7,299 nucleotides of DNA from Candidatus Jordarchaeum madagascarense (GCA_019056875.1 DXJA01000273.1:1-7299); one strand, 5' to 3'; positions 1 to 5,756 are shown, counted from the stretch's first letter. Notes: a model not told the origin generated them from the sequence alone. Translations and numbers: made by a program.

Positions 1-10
1 GGGAAAAGCC

Positions 11-712
11 ATGGGAGAATATGAATATTATTATTCCATAACAATAAACTTGGAAGCCATAATCGGAATAATATCCACAATAACCGAAGCATACCCCGAA
101 GAAACAGTCGGAGTACTCTTCGGATACCCAGACGAACTAAATGAAGAATACATCTGCACCGGTGCATCACCAATCCGGACGGCGAAAAGGAAGATCAGCG
201 AGGGGGTGTGGGGAGTTGCAAAAGAGAACAGAATAAGCAAAATGGGTAGACTGCTCGGAAGAGGAGAACTAATAGGAAACTTCCACTCCCACTCCTACCC
301 CGAGAATCAGACACTCGACACCGATCCCGGGATAAGCGAAGCAGACTATGAAAAATGGATGCTCTCAGGATATCCGGTTGAAGCAGTAATAGGCGTCAAA
401 ATGCTCCGCGAAAAACCACAAAGACAAGAACAAGTCTGGAAAATACTCGACCACCCAAAAAAGCTGCTGAAAGCACGCGTAGACCGATTCGAACTACGAC
501 TAAACTTCTTCACACAAATAGAGGGAATACCTCAAAAACTGGAAATATACTGCCCAGCAATCAACGCTCTAAACTACCTATGGTACACCTATGAAATCTC
601 CCTACTGGACCTAATAGAGTTCAATGCAAAAGAAAGACACACCATATTAGAGAAATTAAACGAGATATTGAAGGCTGATGCCCAAATAGAAAGAATAATC
701 ATCGAAAAATGA
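11..712 (+). CDS. JAMM/MPN (Mov34/PAD-1, JAB) family metalloprotein, possible isopeptidase
   Basis: This 233-residue protein has the layout of a JAMM zinc metalloprotease in its N-terminal half. A helix (residues 14-28) leads to PEETVGVLFG (29-38), where Glu30 or Glu31 would be the catalytic glutamate. GNFHSHS (89-95) supplies the His92-x-His94 zinc pair, and Ser109-x-x-Asp112 completes the motif. Known family members remove ubiquitin-like modifiers or cleave small conjugates; the substrate here is unknown. The spacing is odd: 14 residues lie between His94 and Ser109, against about seven in classic JAMM proteins, so the active-site loop is longer. Residues 140-233 match no domain I recognise. 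The ATG is only 10 nt from the window edge and no ribosome site can be judged, so the true start could lie further upstream. The stop is 39 nt before the amidotransferase fragment on the same strand, so the two may be co-transcribed. Family call is firm; function is inference. Confidence 0.8.
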   Translation: MGEYEYYYSITINLEAIIGIISTITEAYPEETVGVLFGYPDELNEEYICTGASPIRTAKRKISEGVWGVAKENRISKMGRLLGRGELIGNFHSHSYPENQTLDTDPGISEADYEKWMLSGYPVEAVIGVKMLREKPQRQEQVWKILDHPKKLLKARVDRFELRLNFFTQIEGIPQKLEIYCPAINALNYLWYTYEISLLDLIEFNAKERHTILEKLNEILKADAQIERIIIEK

Positions 713-751
713 TTAGAAGGCAATAAAAAAAATTCATGTTGGGGGATAGGA

Positions 752-1399
752 ATGTGTGAACTGTTTGGCCTAAGCTACAACGAAAAAGACCGAGCTATAA
801 AAAGCCTACCAGTCTTTATAGAGAAAGGTGACTGGTGCCAAGACGGCTGGGGCATAGGATACTCCGATGATTCGAAGGCAATTGGGGAAAGCTCAGCAGA
901 AGACATAAGCAAGAAACCGGTTCCGAAAAAATTCCATAAAATTGTGGAGAAGGCTAATAGCCAAACAATAATAGCACATGTAAGAGCAGCGACAAACAGT
1001 GAAGCTGATCTATGCAACTCCCACCCCTTTAAAACCAGAGCCTTAGAAAGAGACTGGATATTCGCACACAACGGAAGCACCAATCTAAACTATCCGGTAA
1101 GACCAGACATAGCATCAGAAATAGATTCCGCAAGACTGTTCAGCCATCATTCTTGGGGGATTCTATGCCTGTTACCAGAAATACCTTGTTTCCACAGTTG
1201 CCCTACTGATTGTCACCTTGTTGCTTATTTGGAGTTTGCTGAGAGGATTATCGAATGCCGGTTATGGCAAATCAGAAAAACCATCAAGTTTACAAACAAT
1301 CCTATTCTGGCATTATGCCTGTCTAGCGGGGGAATCCTTCTTGGAGAGCTTGAGAACCAATCTACCATCCCCATGTTAAGACATGTTAGGTTTTGGTGA
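752..1399 (+). pseudogene. Truncated class II glutamine amidotransferase (YafJ/EgtC-like), fused out of frame to foreign sequence
   Basis: The first 131 residues are a YafJ-like N-terminal-nucleophile amidotransferase domain. It has Met-Cys2 (the cysteine nucleophile exposed after Met removal), DGWGIGY (31-37), AHVRAAT with Arg78, AHNGS with Asn107-Gly108, and DSAR with Asp125. By hand count about 95 of these 131 residues match the intact paralogue at 5839-6564. Similarity stops abruptly after ARLFS at about 1144, and residues 132-215 are an unrelated readthrough. The underlying DNA encodes the tail of a membrane protein in the +1 frame (see 1143-1379). The roughly 110 C-terminal residues of the paralogue are missing. 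A G-rich ribosome site (GGGGGA, 741-746) precedes the ATG, and the gene follows the JAMM gene by 39 nt. The glutaminase residues are all present, so a short chimeric protein could be made, but a stable fold is doubtful. Recombination junction or assembly chimera are both possible. Confidence 0.8.
1143..1379 (+). pseudogene. 3' remnant of an unidentified membrane-protein gene
   Basis: From about 1143 the frame shifted by one from the amidotransferase stays open to a TAA at 1377-1379. It reads as a natural protein tail: IILGGFYACYQKYL, then a strongly hydrophobic segment (about STVALLIVTLLLIWSLL), then a polar stretch ending in LPSPC. The hydrophobic run is a good transmembrane helix. The 5' part of this gene is absent, because the amidotransferase 5' end is joined directly to it. 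The composition makes this the coding frame of the segment rather than the frame of the preceding ORF. I do not recognise the family. It lies 88 nt upstream of the coiled-coil gene on the same strand, so the two may once have been neighbours in one transcript. Confidence 0.5.
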
Positions 1400-1415
1400 C
1401 CAAGCTGTTGGATGA

Positions 1416-1437
1416 TGATTGAAAGGAACTTCAATCA
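1416..1437 (+). other. 8-bp perfect hairpin upstream of the coiled-coil gene's ribosome site
   Basis: TGATTGAA (1416-1423) and TTCAATCA (1430-1437) are perfect reverse complements around a 6-nt loop AGGAAC. The hairpin lies 13 nt before the GGAGGTG ribosome site (1451-1457). There is no T-tract after it, so it is not an obvious intrinsic terminator. It could be a leader structure, a processing site or an operator. The pairing is visible; the role is inference. Confidence 0.35.
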
Positions 1438-1467
1438 AACAATTGTAAAAGGAGGTGGAAAAGTAAG

Positions 1468-2901
1468 ATGAAAACGAACTTGAATAGATGGAAAACAATA
1501 GCCCTAGTAGGGATTATAGCAGGTTCTCTATTAACAGTCGGCGTGATAGGTATATATTTACAAGGACAAGGGAAGGTTATACCATTCCCCTTAATATTGC
1601 AGGATTCACAACTACAGCAGGACTACGAACAGTTACTTCAGATGTATGAACAGAAATGTCATCAATACAACGATTTGTTAGACAATTATGAAACACTTTT
1701 ATCAGAGTATAATCAACTTTTAGCAGAACATCAGGAACTACAGGATGACTATGATAGTTTATTGGTTCAATGTGAAAACTTACAAGACCAGATTGATTTG
1801 TTGAACGCAGAAATAGCAGACCTACAGAATCAAATTATAGTGTTAGAGGAACAAATAGATGACTTGAATCAAGAAATAGAGAACTTACAATATACAAATG
1901 CACAATTGCAAAGTGAATATGACCAGTTGTTGGCATACTATACTCAACTACAATCAGATTACCAAGACCTACAAACTGAATATCTATTGCTCTCAGCACA
2001 GTATCAATCACTATATAACCTGTGGACACAACCTCTAACCAGTCCAGTTATTCCAACACCAGAAGAAGTCTACAATTGGCTAATAAACATTGACCATACC
2101 GACGAATTGGAATACAATGAATACTTCATGTGCGGAGATTTCAGCATAATGCTGATAAACCACATGAAAGAGATGAATTGGAGAGGACTATTCGTTACCA
2201 TGGAAGCATTATTAACAGAGTACGAATATAATTCATCATACACATTGCTAGCAGTCAATCCAGCGGCTCTTGTACCACACATACTCAGTGGTGCATGGTA
2301 TCAAGCTATATCTTATTCACAAATACTATCTCCAGAGAACGGGACCGATATAAGTAATCTTGCTATAAGCTTTACCGTAACGTCAGGTACCGGTGTATAT
2401 TTCTCAATTTACAACCAAACAGAGTTCGATGTCCTCACAAGCAATTATCCATATAGTTATTTTGACGCAGTTCCATACGTATCATATGCATACCCCAACA
2501 ACTACACTTCCAGTGCAAACTTTATATGGCAACCACCATCAAACGGAACTTATTACATGGTATGGTTTGGCTATGACACGCTCGGTGATTGGATAAGTTA
2601 CGGCATTGGTCAAAAAACAGTAACTTGGGAATTAATTCCAGTCGACGGATTCGGCCACGCATTCGTAGCAATTCAATGTACAGACGGAATATGGTTCATC
2701 GAACCACAAACAGACGGCATGTGGAACTGGTACTATGAAACTGAATACAACTTAGACACTTATCAAGTCATGTATATGTTCACAGACTATGCAGAATGTG
2801 CCAACGCAACTATGACTGCCGTTCCTATATACTCTGACAACGTATATCCAAACTATAGTCCGACGATGATATTCATAATCTACATAAATAGAATGGCTTA
2901 A
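1468..2901 (+). CDS. Membrane-anchored coiled-coil protein with transglutaminase-like C-terminal domain
   Basis: This 477-residue protein starts at an ATG 10 nt after a strong GGAGGTG site (1451-1457). Residues 11-31 form one hydrophobic anchor after a Lys/Arg-containing N-terminus, so most of the protein should be extracellular. Residues 51-183 are 19 consecutive heptads without a stutter; the d-like position is Leu in 18, and the a-like position is Tyr in 11. The C-terminal part resembles transglutaminase-like cysteine enzymes. MCGDFS gives Cys222, GHAFVAI gives His397, and WFIEPQTD places Glu412 15 residues after the His, where Asp usually sits. Between Cys and His, residues about 285-390 look like a separate beta-sandwich (FSIYNQTEFDVL, then FIWQPPSNGTYYMVWFG). 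Seven N-x-S/T sequons (Asn255, 291, 316, 345, 359, 446, 462) suit an archaeal surface glycoprotein. The fold assignment is by motif only; activity (protease, amidase or non-catalytic) is unknown. A terminator follows directly. Confidence 0.8.
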   Translation: MKTNLNRWKTIALVGIIAGSLLTVGVIGIYLQGQGKVIPFPLILQDSQLQQDYEQLLQMYEQKCHQYNDLLDNYETLLSEYNQLLAEHQELQDDYDSLLVQCENLQDQIDLLNAEIADLQNQIIVLEEQIDDLNQEIENLQYTNAQLQSEYDQLLAYYTQLQSDYQDLQTEYLLLSAQYQSLYNLWTQPLTSPVIPTPEEVYNWLINIDHTDELEYNEYFMCGDFSIMLINHMKEMNWRGLFVTMEALLTEYEYNSSYTLLAVNPAALVPHILSGAWYQAISYSQILSPENGTDISNLAISFTVTSGTGVYFSIYNQTEFDVLTSNYPYSYFDAVPYVSYAYPNNYTSSANFIWQPPSNGTYYMVWFGYDTLGDWISYGIGQKTVTWELIPVDGFGHAFVAIQCTDGIWFIEPQTDGMWNWYYETEYNLDTYQVMYMFTDYAECANATMTAVPIYSDNVYPNYSPTMIFIIYINRMA

Positions 2902-2906
2902 ATTCA

Positions 2907-2942
2907 GAGAGAATAGCATTTTCTATTCTCTCCAATTTTTTT
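2907..2942 (+). terminator. Hairpin plus T-tract terminator after the coiled-coil gene
   Basis: A perfect 10-bp stem, GAGAGAATAG (2907-2916) with CTATTCTCTC (2923-2932), encloses a 6-nt loop. It is followed 3 nt later by seven T residues (2936-2942). It begins 6 nt after the TAA of the coiled-coil gene. Archaeal termination depends mainly on T-tracts, so the hairpin may instead protect the transcript 3' end; either way this marks the end of that transcription unit. Confidence 0.75.
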
Positions 2943-3377
2943 ATGCTATCAAATATCGAATGTTTTTGGATAAAAAACACTATATGATTTTAGATCTATC
3001 CTTTTCCACATATAGAAACCTTGGAAAATAGACTCCACCTTGTTTTCGCATATCTGGAAACCACAGTGGTGCCTGCCAAAACACCACTGATTCTCCAACC
3101 CCTGAAATCACCCAACTCAAACAGGTTAAATAGATCCATAGTAGTCAACCAGCTCAGAAGCCCTGAGGCGTCGAAGAATGTGGACAACAGCCCGTTTCTA
3201 ATGCTCCACCATATAAACTTCTTTTTTACACACCTCTCCTTAATTTCAAAATAGGGATTATTCTCCATTTTTCAGCAAAGCCCTTGGAAAGAGAATACTT
3301 TTCAATATCATACTCCAAATCATTAACTGTCCCACAGACATGGTTACAAAAAATGAAGCGAGTCCACCTTCCCCAAT
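2943..3377. other. Stretch without a convincing gene
   Basis: No frame on either strand shows a recognisable domain, and the longest open frames (minus strand, 2996-3268 and 3258-3533) lack ribosome sites and family-like motifs. One exact 8-bp inverted repeat is present: CAGTGGTG (3064-3071) with CACCACTG (3082-3089), loop 10 nt. The stretch may include decayed upstream parts of the IS-like remnant that follows, but I see no direct evidence of that. Confidence 0.5.
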
Positions 3378-3543
3378 ATGTGGAATGAATTGCGGGGGAT
3401 AAAAATACTGGAAAAAGGAAAAATCAGAACAATAGGGCCTGCCCACCTGAAAAAGGATACGGAAGCCATTAACGGGTAGTAGCATACCCCACGCTACTTG
3501 TGCGTAAGCGTAGAACCCCACATGCTTTAGCACGGGGAGTATG
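3378..3543 (+). mobile_element. Possible remnant of the right end of an IS200/IS605-type (TnpB-only) element
   Basis: An open stretch of 33 codons (3378-3476) reads like a basic protein tail (for example ILEKGKIRTIGPAHLKKDTE). It ends in two consecutive TAG codons (3477-3482), and the same frame stays partly protein-like beyond them. Two adjacent hairpins follow: ACGCT/AGCGT (3491-3511) and a CCCC...TGC-TTTA-GCA...GGGG hairpin (3516-3537), then AGTATGTCA. A GC-rich hairpin with CTTTAG at its loop, just after the tnpB 3' end, is typical of archaeal IS200/IS605 right ends and overlaps the omega-RNA region. No TnpB catalytic or zinc-finger motif, no TnpA and no left end can be seen. The hairpins are directly visible; the IS assignment is from remembered family patterns and could be wrong. 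Confidence 0.35.
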
Positions 3544-3633
3544 TCAGATAGCGGGACATGTTAAAACCTCAAAAATATTTCCCCAAAACCTAACAAATCT
3601 ACAACACCCAGCACTAGGGTAATGTAGAAATGC

Positions 3634-3668
3634 TCGATTCAAACCCTTATTTTGAGGCTCAAAATCGA
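3634..3668. repeat. Nested inverted repeats downstream of the small minus-strand gene
   Basis: ATTTTGAG (3649-3656) and CTCAAAAT (3658-3665) are exact reverse complements around a single G, giving a 17-bp near-palindrome. TCGATT (3634-3639) also pairs with AATCGA (3663-3668), an alternative fold. The palindrome begins 12 nt past the TAG of the 58-codon minus-strand gene, so it may help end or stabilise that transcript, or act as a protein binding site. There is no T-tract on the minus strand. Confidence 0.35.
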
Positions 3669-3677
3669 AAAGGAGCT

Positions 3678-3854
3678 CTATAAACCAAATGTTCTGTTTC
3701 CACTCCTGTGGTGTAATTTTTTGCTCTCTTCCATTATTTTCTTTAGTGTCTCTTTTGGGTCGCGATAAACCTCAAATTCGTGGTCTATTTCGAACTCGTC
3801 TAGCGTTTCTTGAATCTCTCGGGTATATTCGAACTCCTTTTTTGAGCGTATCAT
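3678..3854 (-). CDS. Small 58-residue protein, hypothetical, divergent from the AbrB-VapC module
   Basis: From the ATG at 3854 this frame encodes a 58-residue charged, helix-prone protein: it opens MIRSKKEFEYTREIQETLDE, continues with EFEVYRDPKETLKKIMEE and ends HHRSGNRTFGL before TAG. The regular Lys/Glu/Leu pattern is that of a real protein and differs from the T- and C-rich translation upstream of this ATG, which is promoter DNA. The ribosome site is weak (GAAAG just before the ATG). A symmetrical TATA-like box (3883-3890) lies about 30 nt upstream and could serve both this gene and the antitoxin gene on the other strand. I do not recognise the family. The last 11 residues look less regular, so the protein could be a truncated version of something longer. 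Position beside a toxin-antitoxin pair suggests, but does not show, a link. Confidence 0.5.
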   Translation of the reverse strand: MIRSKKEFEYTREIQETLDEFEIDHEFEVYRDPKETLKKIMEESKKLHHRSGNRTFGL

Positions 3855-3875
3855 TCTTTCGCCGGAGATGGTGGT

Positions 3876-3893
3876 GGAAAAATTTAAATATTT
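3876..3893 (+). promoter_or_regulatory. Archaeal BRE/TATA-like promoter, near-symmetrical and possibly bidirectional
   Basis: GGAAAAATTTAAATATTTT contains a TTTAAATA box (3883-3890) preceded by a purine-rich BRE-like run. On the plus strand a start site about 25 nt downstream falls at about 3911-3914, just before the antitoxin ATG at 3922. Because the box reads TATTTAAA on the minus strand, it also sits about 25 nt before a plausible start for the small minus-strand gene at 3854. Any plus-strand start at the ATG 3868 would lie upstream of the promoter itself. Confidence 0.5.
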
Positions 3894-3921
3894 TCCCACT
3901 AAACAACTAAATGTGGTAAAA

Positions 3922-4149
3922 ATGATGCTGAAGTGTGATGAAAAGGGAAGAATATATCTGCCAAAGCACATAAGAGAAAAGCTTGGCAAAGAGTTCTACC
4001 TCGTTGAAACCAAGGAAGGAATACACCTTATACCTATTCCAGCCAACCCTGTTGAGGATTTGGAAAAAATTGGAAAAAAGCTTCCAGAAAAATCAATAAA
4101 AGAACTCAAAGAGGATATCTTAAAGCAGGCAATGGAGGAACTTAGGTGA
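3922..4149 (+). CDS. AbrB/SpoVT-type (VapB-like) antitoxin of a VapBC module
   Basis: This 75-residue protein is a swapped-hairpin AbrB DNA-binding domain (LKCDEKGRIYLPKHIREKLG, then FYLVETKEGIHLIPIP, residues 3-40) with a charged C-terminal tail (NPVEDLEKIGKKLPEKSIKE and onward). Such tails in this family wrap around and block the PIN toxin. It should repress its own promoter, alone or with the toxin. I chose the ATG at 3922 because the family begins just before this strand and because the in-frame ATG at 3868 lies upstream of the TATA box. GTG 3913 and ATG 3925 remain possible. No clear ribosome site precedes the start, which fits a leaderless or near-leaderless transcript. The TGA overlaps the GTG start of the toxin gene, which is typical of coupled translation in such operons. 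Confidence 0.82.
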   Translation: MMLKCDEKGRIYLPKHIREKLGKEFYLVETKEGIHLIPIPANPVEDLEKIGKKLPEKSIKELKEDILKQAMEELR

Positions 4150-4502
4150 TCTATGCAGACACAGATTTCTTCCTAGCCTTACTCAAGCCCACAGATTGGT
4201 TGAGGGATAAAGCAAAGAAAATTTTCGAGGAGAATAAGGGCAATATCACAACCTCTGAAGCCACTTTTATCGAACTCATGCTTTTGGCAAAGAGGTATGA
4301 TCTCGAGTACATTAGAATTGTTACAAATGTGATGAAAATTTGCAGAATAGAGGAACAGACATATCTCAAAGCTGCAGTGTATATTGCAGATGGTGTGGGA
4401 GTTTTTGATGCTTTTCATGCAGCCCACTGCAGGGGAGAAATAATAAGCTCAGATTCAGTTTACGATAGGTTGGGGTTTAAGAGAATCAAGTTAGAAAAAT
4501 GA
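4146..4502 (+). CDS. vapC: VapC-like PIN-domain ribonuclease toxin
   Basis: This 118-residue protein is a complete PIN domain. The acidic metal-binding residues expected in the family are all visible: Asp5 (or Asp7) in YADTDFFLALL, Glu43 in TFIELML, Asp88 in VFDAFHAAHC, and Asp103 in SSDSVYDRLG. VapC toxins cut structured RNA such as tRNA or rRNA in a magnesium-dependent way and are held inactive by their cognate antitoxin; the target here cannot be told. Translation starts at a GTG (4146-4148) that overlaps the antitoxin TGA (4147-4149), so the two proteins are very likely translationally coupled from one transcript. The length is normal and no key residue is missing, so this copy is predicted to be active. 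It converges on the second, broken toxin gene, with 256 nt between their stops. Confidence 0.85.
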   Translation: MIYADTDFFLALLKPTDWLRDKAKKIFEENKGNITTSEATFIELMLLAKRYDLEYIRIVTNVMKICRIEEQTYLKAAVYIADGVGVFDAFHAAHCRGEIISSDSVYDRLGFKRIKLEK

Positions 4503-4758
4503 AACAGCAAATTATGCATCCCAAAAAAATTTCATGAAAAAAGTTGAAGCTTAAGAAATAGGAAGTAGAGTGAGTGAAATATTCCAAGGATTTTAGTTAA
4601 GGTTTTCCGCAGTTACTTCAAACTGCACAGCCATCAACCAAGAATTTAAACCCAACTTTATTCGCTGAACCACTACCCCCAACTTTTAGGCAAAACGCAA
4701 CAAAAAATTTTACCCCCATAGAGAATTCTAAATAATTAAGAGATATACGCCTAGACTA
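4503..4758. other. Convergent intergenic spacer between two toxin genes
   Basis: This spacer lies between the 3' ends of the two oppositely oriented toxin genes. I see no domain, no strong hairpin and no promoter in it. Short A-runs occur near 4521 and 4703, and T-runs usable by minus-strand transcripts would fall there. Confidence 0.4.
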
Positions 4759-5191
4759 TTAAGAATAGGTTTTGAGGTCTTCTGAGGAAATGTCTGCGTC
4801 TCTCAGTATCTGTTTGTCTGTTGTTACCAGTTTCAGTTTGAGGATTCGTGCTGCTGCAACATGGAAGGAGTCGAAATAGGTGTATTTCCCTCCGAAAAGC
4901 CTGCACTGCTTTATATGTTCGGTGAAGAGTCCGGGGGTTATAGGTATCTTTTGAAGCAGCGGATTTTCAAGAACATCCACAATAAACCGAAGCCAAGACT
5001 TTAACTCCACATCAATTTTTCCCGCCATCCAAATAAATAGCTTCCGCCTCCATAGCCATAGTAGACACAATGGACACCTGTATCCCTTCTCTCTCTGCTT
5101 CTTTGAAGAAGCTTTCAGCATTTTTATGAGTTGAATCACCCTCGAAGCTGTACGCTATGAGCACAGTTAAGTCAATGAGTCTTCCGCTCAT
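4759..5191 (-). pseudogene. vapC: Frameshifted VapC-like PIN-domain toxin gene
   Basis: Two overlapping minus-strand frames together make one PIN domain. The N-terminal part starts at the ATG at 5191, seven nt after a GAGGGG site, and runs as MSGRLIDLTVLIAYSF to AIYLDGGK. The C-terminal part continues as IDVELKSWLRFIVDV through FDSFHVAAARILK, VTTDKQILRD and on to the TAA at 4759. Removing one A from the A5 run (T5 on the plus strand, 5016-5020) joins them into a 143-residue protein containing Asp7, Glu48, Asp107 and Asp125, the full acidic set. As written, the first frame stops at once after GGKN, so no complete toxin is made. A homopolymer slip can be a real inactivating mutation, a sequencing error, or more rarely programmed slippage. 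The start overlaps the antitoxin's last codons by 20 nt, which suggests coupled translation. Confidence 0.8.
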
Positions 5192-5429
5192 TCTTCTGCC
5201 CCTCATGTAGGAAAACTGTTTCCACTTCCTGTTTGTCTTTCTCGGTCGCATACCTTGCCGAGCCCTTAAACCTCCCGTGTAGATTTCTGAAAGTCTTAGG
5301 CTCAAGAATAATTTTATTATCCTCTACACGCCACAGTATCTCCATCCCCTCCCTTATGTTGAGTTCCTCCCTAACCCGTTTAGGAATCGTTAAAGTAAAC
5401 TTCCGATGAACAATTGAATTTTCAACCAA
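5172..5429 (-). CDS. AbrB/SpoVT-type antitoxin paired with the frameshifted toxin
   Basis: This 85-residue protein carries a SpoVT/AbrB swapped-hairpin domain: HRKFTLTIPKRVREELNIRE then MEILWRVEDNKIILEPK (residues about 8-45). A basic and acidic C-terminal tail of about 40 residues follows and should contact the toxin. No ATG is available at the 5' end. The start is a TTG at 5429, nine nt after a GGAGG site (5439-5443), so initiation at TTG is the best reading. An AT-rich TATA-like box lies at 5468-5475. If the toxin gene downstream is truly broken, this antitoxin would be an orphan that may still repress its own promoter. It is only distantly similar to the antitoxin at 3922-4149, so the modules are not recent duplicates. 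Confidence 0.8.
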   Translation of the reverse strand: MVENSIVHRKFTLTIPKRVREELNIREGMEILWRVEDNKIILEPKTFRNLHGRFKGSARYATEKDKQEVETVFLHEGQKNERKTH

Positions 5430-5467
5430 AATGAATTCCTCCGAAAAAATATAAAATTTTGGAATAA

Positions 5468-5475
5468 TAAATATA
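5468..5475 (-). promoter_or_regulatory. TATA-like box of the second antitoxin-toxin module
   Basis: Read on the minus strand the box is TATATTTA. A start site about 25 nt downstream would fall at about 5446, just ahead of the GGAGG site (5439-5443) and the TTG start at 5429, giving a short leader. The surroundings are very AT-rich, so chance boxes are likely and the exact position is uncertain. Confidence 0.4.
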
Positions 5476-5590
5476 TTTTACACTTTTACCACCAAGAGCC
5501 AAAAATAATCAAATAAACATCATTAGAAGATGGAAAAATGAATGCTATTACTACTGACACATACAACCATATTCACCCATTCTATTTATT

Positions 5591-5700
5591 CTAAGAAGGG
5601 AAATCACGCAGGACACAAGCGATCTTGCGGTGAGCAGACGAATCTCTAGGGGAATGACTCATCCAAAGATTCGAGAGAAAAGCTAAACAAGCCCTTCAAT
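5591..5700. other. Paired segment in an intergenic gap: structured RNA candidate or gene remnant
   Basis: The 409-nt gap between the second antitoxin and the intact amidotransferase is AT-rich except for this segment. GAAGGG (5595-5600) is complementary to CCCTTC (5692-5697) and would close it. Inside, CGAATCT (5639-5645) pairs with AGATTCG (5667-5673), with GG/CC and ATG/CAT pairs further in. CGCA (5607-5610) pairs with TGCG (5626-5629). This could be a folded RNA. Alternatively, a stop-free run of 42 codons (5558-5683) contains protein-like sequence (LAVSRRISRGMTHPKIREK) without a start codon, and another frame just after it reads LIQRFERKAKQALQFWKK. That favours a decayed gene. It matches no tRNA, C/D box or other RNA family that I recognise. 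Confidence 0.3.
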
Positions 5701-5756
5701 TTTGGAAAAAAATAATACCTGAATCAATTAAGGTTTATAAGAAGATATCAAATTAA

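Noticed and set aside
775..1083. Open frame on the minus strand opposite the amidotransferase fragment
   Set aside because: It is the antisense of a strongly conserved coding sequence and shows no domain or ribosome site.
3064..3089. 8-bp inverted repeat considered as a terminator or IS terminal repeat
   Set aside because: No T-tract follows it, no matching copy is seen elsewhere in the window and no transposase is linked to it.
2996..3268. 90-codon minus-strand frame starting MENNPYFEIKER
   Set aside because: No ribosome site or recognisable motif, and it overlaps another frame of similar quality, as expected of chance open frames.
3258..3533. 91-codon minus-strand hydrophobic frame
   Set aside because: It runs antisense through the paired hairpins and shows no family-like pattern; hydrophobicity is explained by the purine-rich opposite strand.
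3868..3921. Longer antitoxin N-terminus from ATG 3868
   Set aside because: This segment contains the TATA box, and the family's domain starts at about 3925.
3855..3989. N-terminal extension of the small minus-strand gene
   Set aside because: The translated sequence is antisense of the antitoxin gene and its promoter; only the part from ATG 3854 is protein-like.
4151..4427. Minus-strand frames opposite the first PIN toxin
   Set aside because: They are shadows of a gene with a complete set of PIN catalytic residues.
5591..5700. tRNA or C/D box RNA
   Set aside because: The 6-bp closing helix and a GATTCGA run suggested a tRNA, but no D, anticodon or T arm fits, and no proper C and D boxes are present.
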